The notes beneath the pieces were generated by a model. It was not told the origin of the DNA and ran no database searches. It saw nothing but the letters and a program-made list of their open reading frames with translations. DNA of 64,000 bases from Chloroflexota bacterium (GTDB lineage: Bacteria; Chloroflexota; Anaerolineae; Anaerolineales; Villigracilaceae): positions 1-64,000 of the forward strand of contig JAIOAQ010000015.1 in the NCBI GenBank assembly GCA_019873735.1. The letters are read 5' to 3'. This document shows positions 8,745 to 17,213 of the stretch, piece by piece (the stretch's first letter is position 1; every line of letters begins with the position of its first letter). Both the position numbers and the translations under genes were made by a program.

Positions 8745-9741
8745 GCTGACGGCCTCCAAGAGACACGAATACACTCCAAAGGAAACCGCTGCCCCAGGCA
8801 AAGTGCATCACCGGAATGACAAGCGGCAAGCCAAGCGCCAAAACAGCACGCCTGCGCCGAACAGCAGTTTGCAGGCCGGCAAACAACAAAGCAAAGACGT
8901 AGAGAGCAATCACCACGCCTAGAAGATACCACAGAATCGGGAAGGCAAGCGCCAGCAAAATACCCACCGGCAGGCCAAGCACAAAAAGCGGAGGCAGCGC
9001 CTGCCGCCAGCGGAGGGTCTTGGGATAACGCCGCAGCATGCGCCATTTCCAGAAACCGTAACGCCAGTATTGCTGCGCCAGGGCCTTCAGCGTAGAACGC
9101 GCAAAATAAACGGAACGGATCTCCGGGTCGAGCCAGAGCCGGCCACCGGCCTGACGAATGCGGGTGTTAAACTCATAATCCTCGTTTGTTAACAGGCTTT
9201 CGTCATAGTTTCCGATCTTGTCAATCAGGGTTTTGCGGTAAGCGCCAAAGGGGACGGTATCCACTTCTGCAGCCTGTTTGGCGTGCCGGTAGAGCGCATC
9301 GCCCACGGCAAAGGGGTGAGCCGCCGCCGCCGCAATCGACTCGGCAATCCAGCCCTTGCCGCCGGGGCGAATTTCCCACACGCCGCCCACATTATCGCCG
9401 CGGCCCTGTTCCAGCGCCAGAATAGACCGTTCCACATAGTCCGGGTAGGGGACGCAGTGCGCATCCAGCCGCAGGATGTAGCGGCCCTGCGCGGCTTCGA
9501 TGGCCCGATTCAGACCGGCGGGAATGGTACGCGTATTGTTGTCCACAACGCGTATATCCAGATCGGGATGGGTTTGCTGAAACGCCGCAATCTCCGCGCG
9601 CGTGTTGTCGCTGGAAAGGCCGTCGGCAATGATGACTTCCATTTCGGCGCGCGGGTAGGTTTGCGCATGGACGGCTTCCAGCAGCGCTTTAATCGTCGCC
9701 TCTTCGTTGTAACAGGGGACAATGACCGAAACTGTGGGCAT
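8737..9741 (-). CDS. Family 2 glycosyltransferase
   Basis: The 334-residue protein has a GT-A fold: VSVIVPCYNEEATI at the N-terminus, a EVIIADGLSSDNT nucleotide-binding segment, and RLDAHCVPYPDY (about 95), where the metal-binding DxD appears as DAH, as in many GT2 proteins that build exopolysaccharide. The C-terminal third has two or three membrane helices (ALPPLFVLGLPVGILLALAF and the following segment), so the enzyme is anchored to the inner membrane. It is the first gene of the six-gene glycan operon. There is no clear ribosome site before the ATG, and the 3' end overlaps the next gene's start. Confidence 0.88.
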   Translation of the reverse strand: MPTVSVIVPCYNEEATIKALLEAVHAQTYPRAEMEVIIADGLSSDNTRAEIAAFQQTHPDLDIRVVDNNTRTIPAGLNRAIEAAQGRYILRLDAHCVPYPDYVERSILALEQGRGDNVGGVWEIRPGGKGWIAESIAAAAAHPFAVGDALYRHAKQAAEVDTVPFGAYRKTLIDKIGNYDESLLTNEDYEFNTRIRQAGGRLWLDPEIRSVYFARSTLKALAQQYWRYGFWKWRMLRRYPKTLRWRQALPPLFVLGLPVGILLALAFPILWYLLGVVIALYVFALLFAGLQTAVRRRRAVLALGLPLVIPVMHFAWGSGFLWSVFVSLGGRQRG

Positions 9742-9769
9742 TTGCAGATGCTCAAAACGTGCTATTGGC

Positions 9770-10171
9770 TTACCTTCCGGGCAGAATGGCTATGGCCTCA
9801 ATCTCAACCATGGCGCCTTTGGGAAGGGCGGCTACCGCAATGGTGGAGCGAGCAGGCGGGTTGGCAGGGAAGAATTCGGCATATACCGCGTTCATGGCGG
9901 CAAAGTCGGCCATGTTTTGCAAGAACACGGTGGTCTTGACCACATTCTCCAAGCCAGAGCCGGCAGTCTCAAGGATGTTTTTGACGTTGGTTAACACCTG
10001 GCGCGTTTGCGCCTCAATGCCGCCGGTTACTAACTCGCCGCTGGAGGGCTCCAGTCCAATTTGACCGGCCGTAAAAAGCAGATTACCGAATTGAATGGCC
10101 TGTGAATAGGGACCAATCGCTTTTGGGGCTTTATCGGTTGCAATTACTTTTTTCCCATCAGATGCAAACAT
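9770..10171 (-). CDS. ridA: RidA/YjgF family 2-iminobutanoate/2-iminopropanoate deaminase
   Basis: The 133-residue RidA protein hydrolyses reactive enamine/imine intermediates released by PLP enzymes. The start at 10171 (MFASDGKKVIATDKAP) is preceded by GGAGG with 5 nt spacing; the extra N-terminus in the ORF track is unrelated. Family motifs are APKAIGPYSQA, FTAGQIGL, the near-terminal NPPARSTIAVAALPKGA with the active-site arginine, and VEIEAIA. It lies between the sulfatase-fold gene and the glycan operon on the same strand, 28 bp before the GT2 gene. A PLP-dependent lyase encoded about 8 kb further downstream is one possible source of substrate, which is only an inference. Confidence 0.93.
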   Translation of the reverse strand: MFASDGKKVIATDKAPKAIGPYSQAIQFGNLLFTAGQIGLEPSSGELVTGGIEAQTRQVLTNVKNILETAGSGLENVVKTTVFLQNMADFAAMNAVYAEFFPANPPARSTIAVAALPKGAMVEIEAIAILPGR

Positions 10172-10280
10172 ACAAACCTCCACAGAAATCGTCTGGAAAA
10201 ATGGAATCCACTTGCCGCTACGAGACGGCCGGCTAATTCTAAGGCAAGATGAGCGATTGGTCAAAGCCTACGCAGGCCGC

Positions 10281-11825
10281 TCAGGTCTGATAAGGCTGGT
10301 CGGCCCGCTGCAGGCTTTCGAGCAGTTCGCCCTGAAGACGGGCGGCTATTGCCGGCTGTTGGGGGTACAAATCAGTCAGTTCCTCGGGATCAGCCTGCAA
10401 ATCGTAAAGTTCAAAACGGGTGCCGCTATTACCCAGGACTTCGTAGCCAGCATAATACGTAAGTTTGTAATTCTCTTTTACCAGCATGGCAGAGACCGGC
10501 CTGAGCGGCTTGTGAGGATCGCTGTATTTTGCTTCCACGGCATACACATTCCGGCCGGGGACGGGTTCGGCAAAAGGCGGCAGGACCTGGCCTTCGGTCC
10601 AATCTGGAATCGGCTGACCGGTGAGATGGAGCAGGGTCGGCAGGAGATCCACGGCACTGGTAGATGTGTAAATATCGCGGCGCTGGCGCTGTCCAGGCTG
10701 GAGAATAACCAATGGGATGTGTACTACCGGCTGGAACAACGCAGGCGTGCGATGACCGAAGATGCCCCGCTCAAACATTTCTCCATGATCCGAAGTAAAG
10801 ATAACCCAGGTATTTTCCAGAATGCCGCTTGCCTGAAGTGCATCATACAAGCGTCCCAGTTCGGCATCGGCGTATAGGATAAACTCGTCGTACCACCTGC
10901 GCTGCGTTGCCTGATATTTCAGACTAACGGGGTTATCGTTGGCATTTTGATTGAAAATGTGTTTGGGTTTATCCAACCAGTAGCCGATTGAGTCGTTGTC
11001 GAAAGCGCCAAAATACTCACGACGCGGACAATATGGGCGATGAGGGGGCAGAAAATGAAAATAACCGATAAAAGGCTGCGGCGTACGCGTAACCCGCGAG
11101 ACAACCCAGTCTATCGCCTCTTCAAGCAAAAAGTAATCATCTTCTCCGATGCGGGTGATCCCACGCGGAAAGAGGGCGCGCAAATCACGCATTTGTCCCT
11201 GCGCCAATTTGCCATAAATTTCAGAGAGAAACAGGGAGTAGGCATAGCCGCTTTCGCCTTTTTTGACAGCCCTTTGCCATGCCACCGAGGCAATATCTGT
11301 ATCCCAAGGAAAGAGGCGGTCAAACGCCAGCGGGTTGCGAACAAACAAATCTTTTTGGGGTTTGATCTCGTCTACGTCGGCGCGTATTTGACGCAAAAGC
11401 GCATTCACAAAATTGTTGTGCGAATAAGCGAGCCGATAATACCCCTCAAAAGCATGGAAGAGATTGTATTTTGCCCGGTCGGCCACAATTGTTGTGCCCG
11501 GCCCCACCGCGCGATGTGTCCAGGGATATGTGCCGGTCAGGAGAGAGGCCACCCCCGGGGTCGTAAAATTGCCGCCTGCAAAATGCTGATGATAGACTGT
11601 CGCCCGTTCGGAGATGCGCTCCAAATTAGGCATTGTGCGCCGCGGATACCCATAAAGGGAAACGTTCCTGGCAGAGAGGGCATCAAACACAATGACAATA
11701 ATATTTTTTGCCCCGGTGTTATTGAGAGGGGCAGCGGGTTCTTGAATAAAGGGGGCGGCCAGAAAGGCCGGCGGCAGGACACTGAGCAATTTCAAAAAGT
11801 CACGCCGGCTGAGAGGTTGTTTCAT
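10281..11825 (-). CDS. Tat-exported alkaline phosphatase/sulfatase-superfamily protein lacking the formylglycine motif
   Basis: The 514-residue protein begins with a twin-arginine signal (LSRRDFLKLLSVLPPAF), so it should fold with metal before export. The core is a sulfatase fold: IIVIVFDALSARNVSLYGY (metal aspartate), HFLPPHRPY and FTSDHGEMFERGIFGHR (the DH pair that binds metal). The usual nucleophile motif C/S-x-P-x-R is absent; the matching site reads NFTTPGVASLLTG, with threonine in the nucleophile position. That resembles lipoteichoic acid synthase and phosphoethanolamine or phosphoglycerol transferases more than true sulfatases. A surface phospho-transfer or phosphatase role near the glycan operon is plausible. 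Its ATG overlaps the previous stop (ATGA). Confidence 0.8.
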   Translation of the reverse strand: MKQPLSRRDFLKLLSVLPPAFLAAPFIQEPAAPLNNTGAKNIIVIVFDALSARNVSLYGYPRRTMPNLERISERATVYHQHFAGGNFTTPGVASLLTGTYPWTHRAVGPGTTIVADRAKYNLFHAFEGYYRLAYSHNNFVNALLRQIRADVDEIKPQKDLFVRNPLAFDRLFPWDTDIASVAWQRAVKKGESGYAYSLFLSEIYGKLAQGQMRDLRALFPRGITRIGEDDYFLLEEAIDWVVSRVTRTPQPFIGYFHFLPPHRPYCPRREYFGAFDNDSIGYWLDKPKHIFNQNANDNPVSLKYQATQRRWYDEFILYADAELGRLYDALQASGILENTWVIFTSDHGEMFERGIFGHRTPALFQPVVHIPLVILQPGQRQRRDIYTSTSAVDLLPTLLHLTGQPIPDWTEGQVLPPFAEPVPGRNVYAVEAKYSDPHKPLRPVSAMLVKENYKLTYYAGYEVLGNSGTRFELYDLQADPEELTDLYPQQPAIAARLQGELLESLQRADQPYQT

Positions 11826-12409
11826 TGTGTCAGACTCCGTATCACCAAGATGACAATACCAATTACATCTAAAAGCAAATAAAAAGTCGAAAGCAACGTC
11901 AGGCGTTCAAAAAATTGCAGGACACCTTCCAAAAACTTGCGGGATTTGAGAATCAGAAAGGCCGGGATGGCCGCGCTGAGCGCAATGAGCGGCAGAATCA
12001 CCGCCGCCAGGATCCGCATCGGGTGCTCTGAGGCAGACAAAAGGTTAAACAGGCTTTCCGGCAATGGGTTTTGCACCAGGAAATATCCCTGGCCAAGCAT
12101 GGCCCAAACAGATACAACAAGAAACAAGGTGCCGGTCAGGGCAATCCTTTGGCCGCTGTGCCAGCGGACAGGCAAAAGCCAGGCCAAAAACAAGACGGGA
12201 AGAAATACGCCAACGCTCTCCAGCAAGGCAATTAACAACGCGTACGCCAGCAGGCCAACGGCATCCCAGACCCTGGTACGTTCGGCCACCCACGAGAAAT
12301 CTCGAAATGCCATGAGCAAAGCCCAAACATGAACGGGGAAGGCGCATACCAAGAACAGGCGGAATCGTTCTCCCCAGGTGTATTTAGGCTGGAATAACCA
12401 GGGTTTCAA
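11822..12409 (-). CDS. Unknown five-helix membrane protein
   Basis: I do not recognise this protein. It shows about five membrane segments (for example FRLFLVCAFPVHVWALLMAF, LLAYALLIALLESVGVFLPV and the C-terminal LLSTFYLLLDVIGIVILVI) and a short charged segment before the last one. The longest ORF starts at 12454, inside the phosphatase gene, but a TTG at 12409 follows a strong GAGGAG site by 8 nt that overlaps the phosphatase stop, so I choose it (195 residues). The stop overlaps the start of the sulfatase-fold gene, so the two are translationally coupled and may act together in the membrane. Confidence 0.6.
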   Translation of the reverse strand: MKPWLFQPKYTWGERFRLFLVCAFPVHVWALLMAFRDFSWVAERTRVWDAVGLLAYALLIALLESVGVFLPVLFLAWLLPVRWHSGQRIALTGTLFLVVSVWAMLGQGYFLVQNPLPESLFNLLSASEHPMRILAAVILPLIALSAAIPAFLILKSRKFLEGVLQFFERLTLLSTFYLLLDVIGIVILVIRSLTQ

Positions 12410-12414
12410 GTGTT

Positions 12415-15400
12415 CTACTCCTCGTGCTTGGGATTGAGACGGGGCTTGCGACATATACCCAGCATGGTCAAATCGTCGGCAAGCGGCAAAGGGGAGGTAA
12501 ATTGCTGCAAAGCAGCCTCAACGGCATCCAGCATCTCATCTACGGAACAAGTGGAAAGCATTTTAATCACAGACCGCAGACGGGCTTCGCCATAAATTTC
12601 ACCCTGAGGGGAAAAGGCTTCGGTCACGCCATCTGTGTAGAACAAAACGCAGTCGCCCTCTTCCAATTGAATGGTGCGCTGGGTAATTTCTGCCCCCTCT
12701 ACCACACCCAAGGCCATGCCGGTACGCGTCAGACGTTCCACAGATCCATCGCGAAGGTGCAGCCAGAGAGGGGGATTGTGGCCGGCATTGGCATATGTTA
12801 ATTCGCCTGTTTCCAGCGAAAGAACAGCGTAAACTGCCGTGACAAACATCCCCTGTTGGGTATCGGGCATCAACAAGTCGTTGACGCGGCGCAAAGCCTG
12901 GGCCGGGGATTCGGTCTCGATAACGGCGGCCCGTACCAGCGTCCGCGTGAGCGCCATAAAGAGAGCCGCCGGGACGCCCTTATCGGCAATGTCTGCAATA
13001 AACAGACCAAGCCGTTTGTCGTCAAGTTCAAAGACATCGTAAAAATCCCCGCCCACTTGCCGGGCGGTGCGCCAACGGGCCGCGATCTCCCAACCCGGAT
13101 GTACCGGCAAGGTTTCGGGAATGAACGTCTGCTGAATCTGACGGGCCAACTGCACTTCTGTTTCCAGGCGCTCGCGCAAGACCATCTCTCTTTGCAGGCG
13201 GTCGTTCTGAATCGCCAGGGCAGCCTGCTGGGCAATGCCTTGCACAATTTCCAGACGCCGGCTGCGAAAACGCAAGTCGCCCGGCGCTTCCTGCACCAGC
13301 AACAGGCCATACAAATCGTTTTTAACCAGAAGCGGCACACAAAAGAGAAGCGGCGATTCCTGGAACAGGAGGGGGCCGGACTCGTCCTGCCAATCGGGAG
13401 GGAGATCGGGCCAGACCTCGGGGCGTGCCTCTTCGTCCAAAGAGGCGATTAACAACAAATTGGACTGGCGCGCTGCATCCAGCAAGGGGAATTCACCAGG
13501 AGCCAGGGGCCGCCAAAGGCGCGCTTCTCCCGCTTCTCCCAGCCCATAAGCCTGGGCCGGCAAATAACGCTCGCCTTCTGCGTCCCAAAGATACAATGCA
13601 CAGCGGCTAACGCCGACCAGAATTGGCATGATGCGAATGATGGCGCTCAGGATTTCATCCAGGTCATTCAGGCTGACAACGGCCTGCGCGACCTGCAAAA
13701 GGGCAGCCGAGGCATAGGCCTGTTCCTGGGCAGCGTTGTACAGGCGGGCGTTTTCAATGGCAACGGCCGCATAACTGGCAAAGGTGGCCGTCATGGCCTG
13801 CGCCTCGTGGCCATAACGGCCGGGGGTATGATGCGCCAACGTCAGCACCCCAACCGGCTGGTTGGCTACGCGCAGCGGGGCGGCGATGGACGAATAGGCG
13901 GGGCCAAAACCGGCCGCGATGCCAGACGGCCCAAGGGGATCGTCTGGACGGCGGATAATGGGAACTTCGGCCAGCAAAGCGCCGGCCAGCCAGGCCGCGG
14001 CGCGCGGCGACTCCTGGCGCGCCCGCTCCAGAGCCTCGGCATCACAGCCGTGTACGGCCGCCAGAAATATCTCATCACCATCCAGAAGCCAGATGGCCGC
14101 CACGTCACTGGGCAGATTGCGCTCCAGTTCGGTGAGAACTGCGTCCAGCACTTGTTCTACTCCGACATTGGCCGAAATCAGGCCGGCAACCTCGCGCAAA
14201 CTATCGGCGACCTGACGCCGCCACTGCTCCGAACGGTACAGGTCGGCGTTGTGAATGGCGGCCGCAATGTTATCGGCCAGAGTCTCAAAAAGCGGAAGGT
14301 CGTCCTCGTTGAAGGCGCCCGGACGGTCGCTCTGGATGTCCAACAGGCCCACCACCTTGCCATCATACAAAAACGGCACGGCAAGTTCCGACTTGGTATC
14401 GGCAGGCGGGAACGGCGATGGCCGATAGCGGCTATCCTGACTGACATCGTTTGCCAGGACAGTCTGGCCATGGCGCGCGGCCCAGGGGATGATTCCCTCT
14501 GGGTCGTCGAGGTCAAGCGCATAACCCCGCAATACTTCGCTGCGCGCCCCGCTGCCGGCCTCATAGATAATCTGCCGCCGGGTCGGGTGGACTGTGAAGA
14601 GATGCACGTGCGGATACCCAAACCGGTCCTGAATGAGAGCGGCCACTTTGTGCATCAGCACCGGCAAATCGAGGGTGGACGCAACCGCGTGGCTGACTTC
14701 GGCAATCACGGCCAGTTGCTCGGCGCGGCGGCGCAGGTTGCTATACAAACGCGCGCTCTGTACCGCCGTCGCAATGTTATCTGCCAGCGCCCGCAGCACC
14801 AGTAAGTCATACGGATGAAAGGCCCTCACGCGCTCGCTCTGAACATCCAAGACGCCAACCACTCGGTCCTCAATTTTCAGGGGTAAGACTACTTCAGACC
14901 TGGTACGGGGCAGGCTCTCGATGAAGCGAAAACGCGTTTCGTGGCGGACATCATCGCAAACGATTTCCTCCCCGGATTGCGCCACACTGCCAATCAACCC
15001 CTGGCCCAGTTCTACCTCAAGCGCCTTGCAGGCCTCGGCGGTATCTTCATCTGAAGCGGCCGCGCAGGAGCGGAAATGCAGCACGCCGCCATCGGGGTCA
15101 AGCGTAAAAATGGCGACATAGTAATAGTGAAAGGTTTGCTGGATCAGTTGTACTACCCGATCGGTCAGCACATCCAGGTCAAGCACACTGGCAATCTGGG
15201 CGCTGACTTTGCCCACCAGCGTCAACTGTCCAATTCGAAAATGTTCAACCGCAACACGGTGTGAGGCGATCAAACCCAAAGAGGCAATCCCTGCCAGCGC
15301 GGCCAGGCCCTCGAGTTCGCTTTTGCGGAAAGGCAAACCCCCACGGCTAACCTCTAGCGCGCCCAACGCCAGGTTTTGGTCGCGCAATGCAAAAGCGGCC

Positions 15401-15681
15401 CGCGCTTCGCCATCCTTTGTATCGGAAACAAAAGCATCTCCCGACTCAAGTGCCTGCAACATGATTGCGCTTTCTGGTTCAGGCGGGAAAGCAGGCGGCC
15501 CATCCCAATCGGGCAGACGAAAAAGCGACTCGTTTAACCAGACCTGGGCGCGGCCTCCCGTCAAACGTTCCGCCGCCTGTTCAATCTGACGGCGCTGCGT
15601 TGACAGCGAAATGGTGCCATGCAAACTCTCGCCCAGGCGGGCCAATTCGCGCCAGTAAGTAGACGCAGAAGGACGGCTCAT
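12415..15681 (-). CDS. Multi-GAF SpoIIE/RsbU-type serine phosphatase
   Basis: The 1088-residue cytoplasmic sensor phosphatase has four clear GAF domains and probably a fifth degenerate one at the N-terminus (roughly 1-150, 160-310, 320-480, 495-640, 655-830); repeated GVLDVQSER / GLLDIQSDR motifs mark GAF cores. The C-terminal 230 residues are a PP2C/SpoIIE domain with VGGDFYDVF, IADIADKGVPAALF, YANAGHNPPLWL and LFYTDGVTEAF, whose aspartates bind two metal ions. Such proteins dephosphorylate a STAS antagonist. The start overlaps the anti-sigma kinase gene by 4 bp (ATGA), and the STAS gene lies just before that, completing a partner-switch module. The signals sensed by the GAF domains are unknown. 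Confidence 0.92.
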   Translation of the reverse strand: MSRPSASTYWRELARLGESLHGTISLSTQRRQIEQAAERLTGGRAQVWLNESLFRLPDWDGPPAFPPEPESAIMLQALESGDAFVSDTKDGEARAAFALRDQNLALGALEVSRGGLPFRKSELEGLAALAGIASLGLIASHRVAVEHFRIGQLTLVGKVSAQIASVLDLDVLTDRVVQLIQQTFHYYYVAIFTLDPDGGVLHFRSCAAASDEDTAEACKALEVELGQGLIGSVAQSGEEIVCDDVRHETRFRFIESLPRTRSEVVLPLKIEDRVVGVLDVQSERVRAFHPYDLLVLRALADNIATAVQSARLYSNLRRRAEQLAVIAEVSHAVASTLDLPVLMHKVAALIQDRFGYPHVHLFTVHPTRRQIIYEAGSGARSEVLRGYALDLDDPEGIIPWAARHGQTVLANDVSQDSRYRPSPFPPADTKSELAVPFLYDGKVVGLLDIQSDRPGAFNEDDLPLFETLADNIAAAIHNADLYRSEQWRRQVADSLREVAGLISANVGVEQVLDAVLTELERNLPSDVAAIWLLDGDEIFLAAVHGCDAEALERARQESPRAAAWLAGALLAEVPIIRRPDDPLGPSGIAAGFGPAYSSIAAPLRVANQPVGVLTLAHHTPGRYGHEAQAMTATFASYAAVAIENARLYNAAQEQAYASAALLQVAQAVVSLNDLDEILSAIIRIMPILVGVSRCALYLWDAEGERYLPAQAYGLGEAGEARLWRPLAPGEFPLLDAARQSNLLLIASLDEEARPEVWPDLPPDWQDESGPLLFQESPLLFCVPLLVKNDLYGLLLVQEAPGDLRFRSRRLEIVQGIAQQAALAIQNDRLQREMVLRERLETEVQLARQIQQTFIPETLPVHPGWEIAARWRTARQVGGDFYDVFELDDKRLGLFIADIADKGVPAALFMALTRTLVRAAVIETESPAQALRRVNDLLMPDTQQGMFVTAVYAVLSLETGELTYANAGHNPPLWLHLRDGSVERLTRTGMALGVVEGAEITQRTIQLEEGDCVLFYTDGVTEAFSPQGEIYGEARLRSVIKMLSTCSVDEMLDAVEAALQQFTSPLPLADDLTMLGICRKPRLNPKHEE

Positions 15682-16097
15682 TCCTGGACTCCTCTGCGCT
15701 TGAACAAGGTGAGCACATTGCCCGCCCCTGGCTCGGTTTGATACTGAACTTCATCCATGAGGTGGTAAATCATGTACAGCCCCAAACCGCCAATGCTGCG
15801 TCGTGAAAGTTTTGCCTTCAAATTGGGCGGGCGCACCCGCTGGGGGTCAAACGAGCGGCCGTGGTCTCGTAAAATCACCACCAAGCCATCCGAACGCGCC
15901 TGACAGGTAATTTCAATCTGACCGCCTTCCTGCCCCCTGTAAGCATGTTCAATAATGTTTGAGGCAGCCTCATCCGTGGCTAGTTGCACGGCATAGGTTT
16001 CCTGCTCATCAAAGCCGGCATCGCGAGCCGCTTGCGCAACGAATTCGCGCATTTGCTGCAGGTTAGAAAAATCTGCCAGAAAAAGTTGGGTGCGCAT
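15678..16097 (-). CDS. Anti-sigma factor serine kinase, RsbW/SpoIIAB-like
   Basis: The 139-residue GHKL ATPase is of the RsbW type. Visible motifs are the N-box VQLATDEAASNIIEHAY, the G1 box ILRDHGRSFDP and the G2 box SIGGLGLYMI. It should bind and phosphorylate the adjacent STAS protein and sequester a sigma factor or another target; no sigma factor gene is in the window. The start at 16097 (MRTQLFLADF) is where homology begins, but it lacks a clear ribosome site and sits just after a strong hairpin, so translation may be weak or start slightly upstream. It overlaps the phosphatase gene by 4 bp. Confidence 0.88.
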   Translation of the reverse strand: MRTQLFLADFSNLQQMREFVAQAARDAGFDEQETYAVQLATDEAASNIIEHAYRGQEGGQIEITCQARSDGLVVILRDHGRSFDPQRVRPPNLKAKLSRRSIGGLGLYMIYHLMDEVQYQTEPGAGNVLTLFKRRGVQE

Positions 16098-16107
16098 AAG
16101 TAGACAA

Positions 16108-16142
16108 AGCCGCCTCAACAACGCCAACGCGAAGAGGCGGCT
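16108..16142 (-). terminator. Stem-loop between STAS and anti-sigma kinase genes
   Basis: Perfect 9-bp arms AGCCGCCTC / GAGGCGGCT enclose a 17-nt loop and are followed on the minus strand by TTGTCT. The T-run is short, so this is more likely an attenuator or mRNA stabiliser than a full terminator. It lies between the stop of the STAS gene and the start of the kinase gene and could keep antagonist levels above kinase and phosphatase levels. Confidence 0.5.
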
Positions 16143-16169
16143 CAGTGTTAGCAAACAGAAGCCGGGCGG

Positions 16170-16505
16170 TTAAAACGAACCCACCGCCGAAACAACATCA
16201 TCGTAAATCTTGAAAATGTCCGTGAAACCGGCCAGTTCGAGCGTCTCTTTAATATTTTGAGGGACGGCAGCCAACACCACCTCGCCGCGATTGTAACGCC
16301 GGCACTGACGCTGGGTGGTAAGCAGAGCGCGTAAACCGGCGCTGGACATATACTCCACGCCGCTCATATCAAGCACAATCTTGAATTTATTGCTCTTGGT
16401 AAGCGCATCAAGCGCCTGAGCAAGTTGAGGGGCAGTAGCGCTATCAATACGTCCAGATGCACTGACCAAATCGCAATGCTTAAGAGATTTTGTGGTGATA
16501 TTCAT
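16170..16505 (-). CDS. STAS-domain anti-sigma factor antagonist (RsbV/SpoIIAA-like)
   Basis: The 111-residue protein consists of a single STAS domain. The phosphorylation site is visible as LDMSGVEYMSSAGLRALLT, with the usual serine in the MSSAG loop. Phosphorylation by the downstream kinase and dephosphorylation by the SpoIIE-type protein would control release of the bound target. The start at 16505 follows GGAGG by 7 nt; the longer track ORF (from 16592) is rejected because it runs into the neighbouring gene. A TATAAT with an upstream TG lies 43 bp before the start, so this is probably the first gene of the module. Confidence 0.92.
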   Translation of the reverse strand: MNITTKSLKHCDLVSASGRIDSATAPQLAQALDALTKSNKFKIVLDMSGVEYMSSAGLRALLTTQRQCRRYNRGEVVLAAVPQNIKETLELAGFTDIFKIYDDVVSAVGSF

Positions 16506-16547
16506 CGACAATTCCTCCGGGGGGACAAGTGAGAAGCGACGCTCAAT

Positions 16548-16555
16548 ATTATAAC
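16548..16555 (-). promoter_or_regulatory. Extended -10 promoter of the STAS/kinase/phosphatase module
   Basis: The minus strand reads TGTTATAAT, an extended -10 (TGn-TATAAT), about 43 bp upstream of the STAS start and just past the 3' end of the cyclase gene. No good -35 box was found at 17 bp, which is usual for extended -10 promoters. Confidence 0.55.
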
Positions 16556-16566
16556 ATGAGCCGATA

Positions 16567-17205
16567 CTAATCCTCGGCCACCAGAATCGCACGCGCTGGG
16601 GCGCCGTCGGCGCCTGCCAACTTGAGCGGCAAACAGTAGAGATGATAGTAACCCGCCGGCACCTGAGATAGATTCAGGCCCTCCAGTACAACAACGCCAG
16701 CCTGCAACAGGATTCGATGTGTCGGCACCGAATCGTCATACGGCGCTACCGAAAGATAGTCCACCCCCACCAGGCGAATGCCGCGGGACGCCAGCCAATC
16801 GGCGCCATCGGCAGTGACGGCTACAAAATCGTGCTGAAAGTCCGGGATGTTACTGGCCCAAAGTTTCGAATTGCGCGTCCGAAACAACAAGCGTGACGTG
16901 CGCGGCGGAATGCTGGAGCAAGACAACACCTCCGCCGTAATGGCAGAGACATCGTCTGCTAAATGCAAAACGAAGGCGGGACCGGTCAAGATTTCCAGCG
17001 GCAAAGACTCCACCGTCCGCCGGTCGTTCAAAAAATGATGCGGCGCATCCACATGCGTGCCTGCATGGGCCGAAAGGCGCAAATGGGTCATGTTGTATTC
17101 TGAGCCTTCGTCCATCGAAACGATCTGCACCACCTCCACAGGCGGGTCGCCCGGCCATACCGGCATGCCCGGCGTAACGGACAGAGAAATATCGTAAATT
17201 TTCAT
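16567..17205 (-). CDS. Cyclase-family metal-dependent hydrolase (KynB-like)
   Basis: The 212-residue protein has the cyclase family signature HAGTHVDAPHHF, which holds the metal-binding histidines and aspartate, and an N-terminal YDISLSVTPGMPVWPGDP block typical of bacterial kynurenine formamidases and isatin hydrolases. The reaction is probably hydrolysis of an amide or cyclic substrate; the true substrate is unknown because no tryptophan-catabolic genes are nearby. The start at 17205 (MKIYDIS) has GAGGTG upstream and lies 8 bp after the CapA-like stop, suggesting the same operon. Confidence 0.86.
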   Translation of the reverse strand: MKIYDISLSVTPGMPVWPGDPPVEVVQIVSMDEGSEYNMTHLRLSAHAGTHVDAPHHFLNDRRTVESLPLEILTGPAFVLHLADDVSAITAEVLSCSSIPPRTSRLLFRTRNSKLWASNIPDFQHDFVAVTADGADWLASRGIRLVGVDYLSVAPYDDSVPTHRILLQAGVVVLEGLNLSQVPAGYYHLYCLPLKLAGADGAPARAILVAED

Positions 17206-17213
17206 AAGACACC

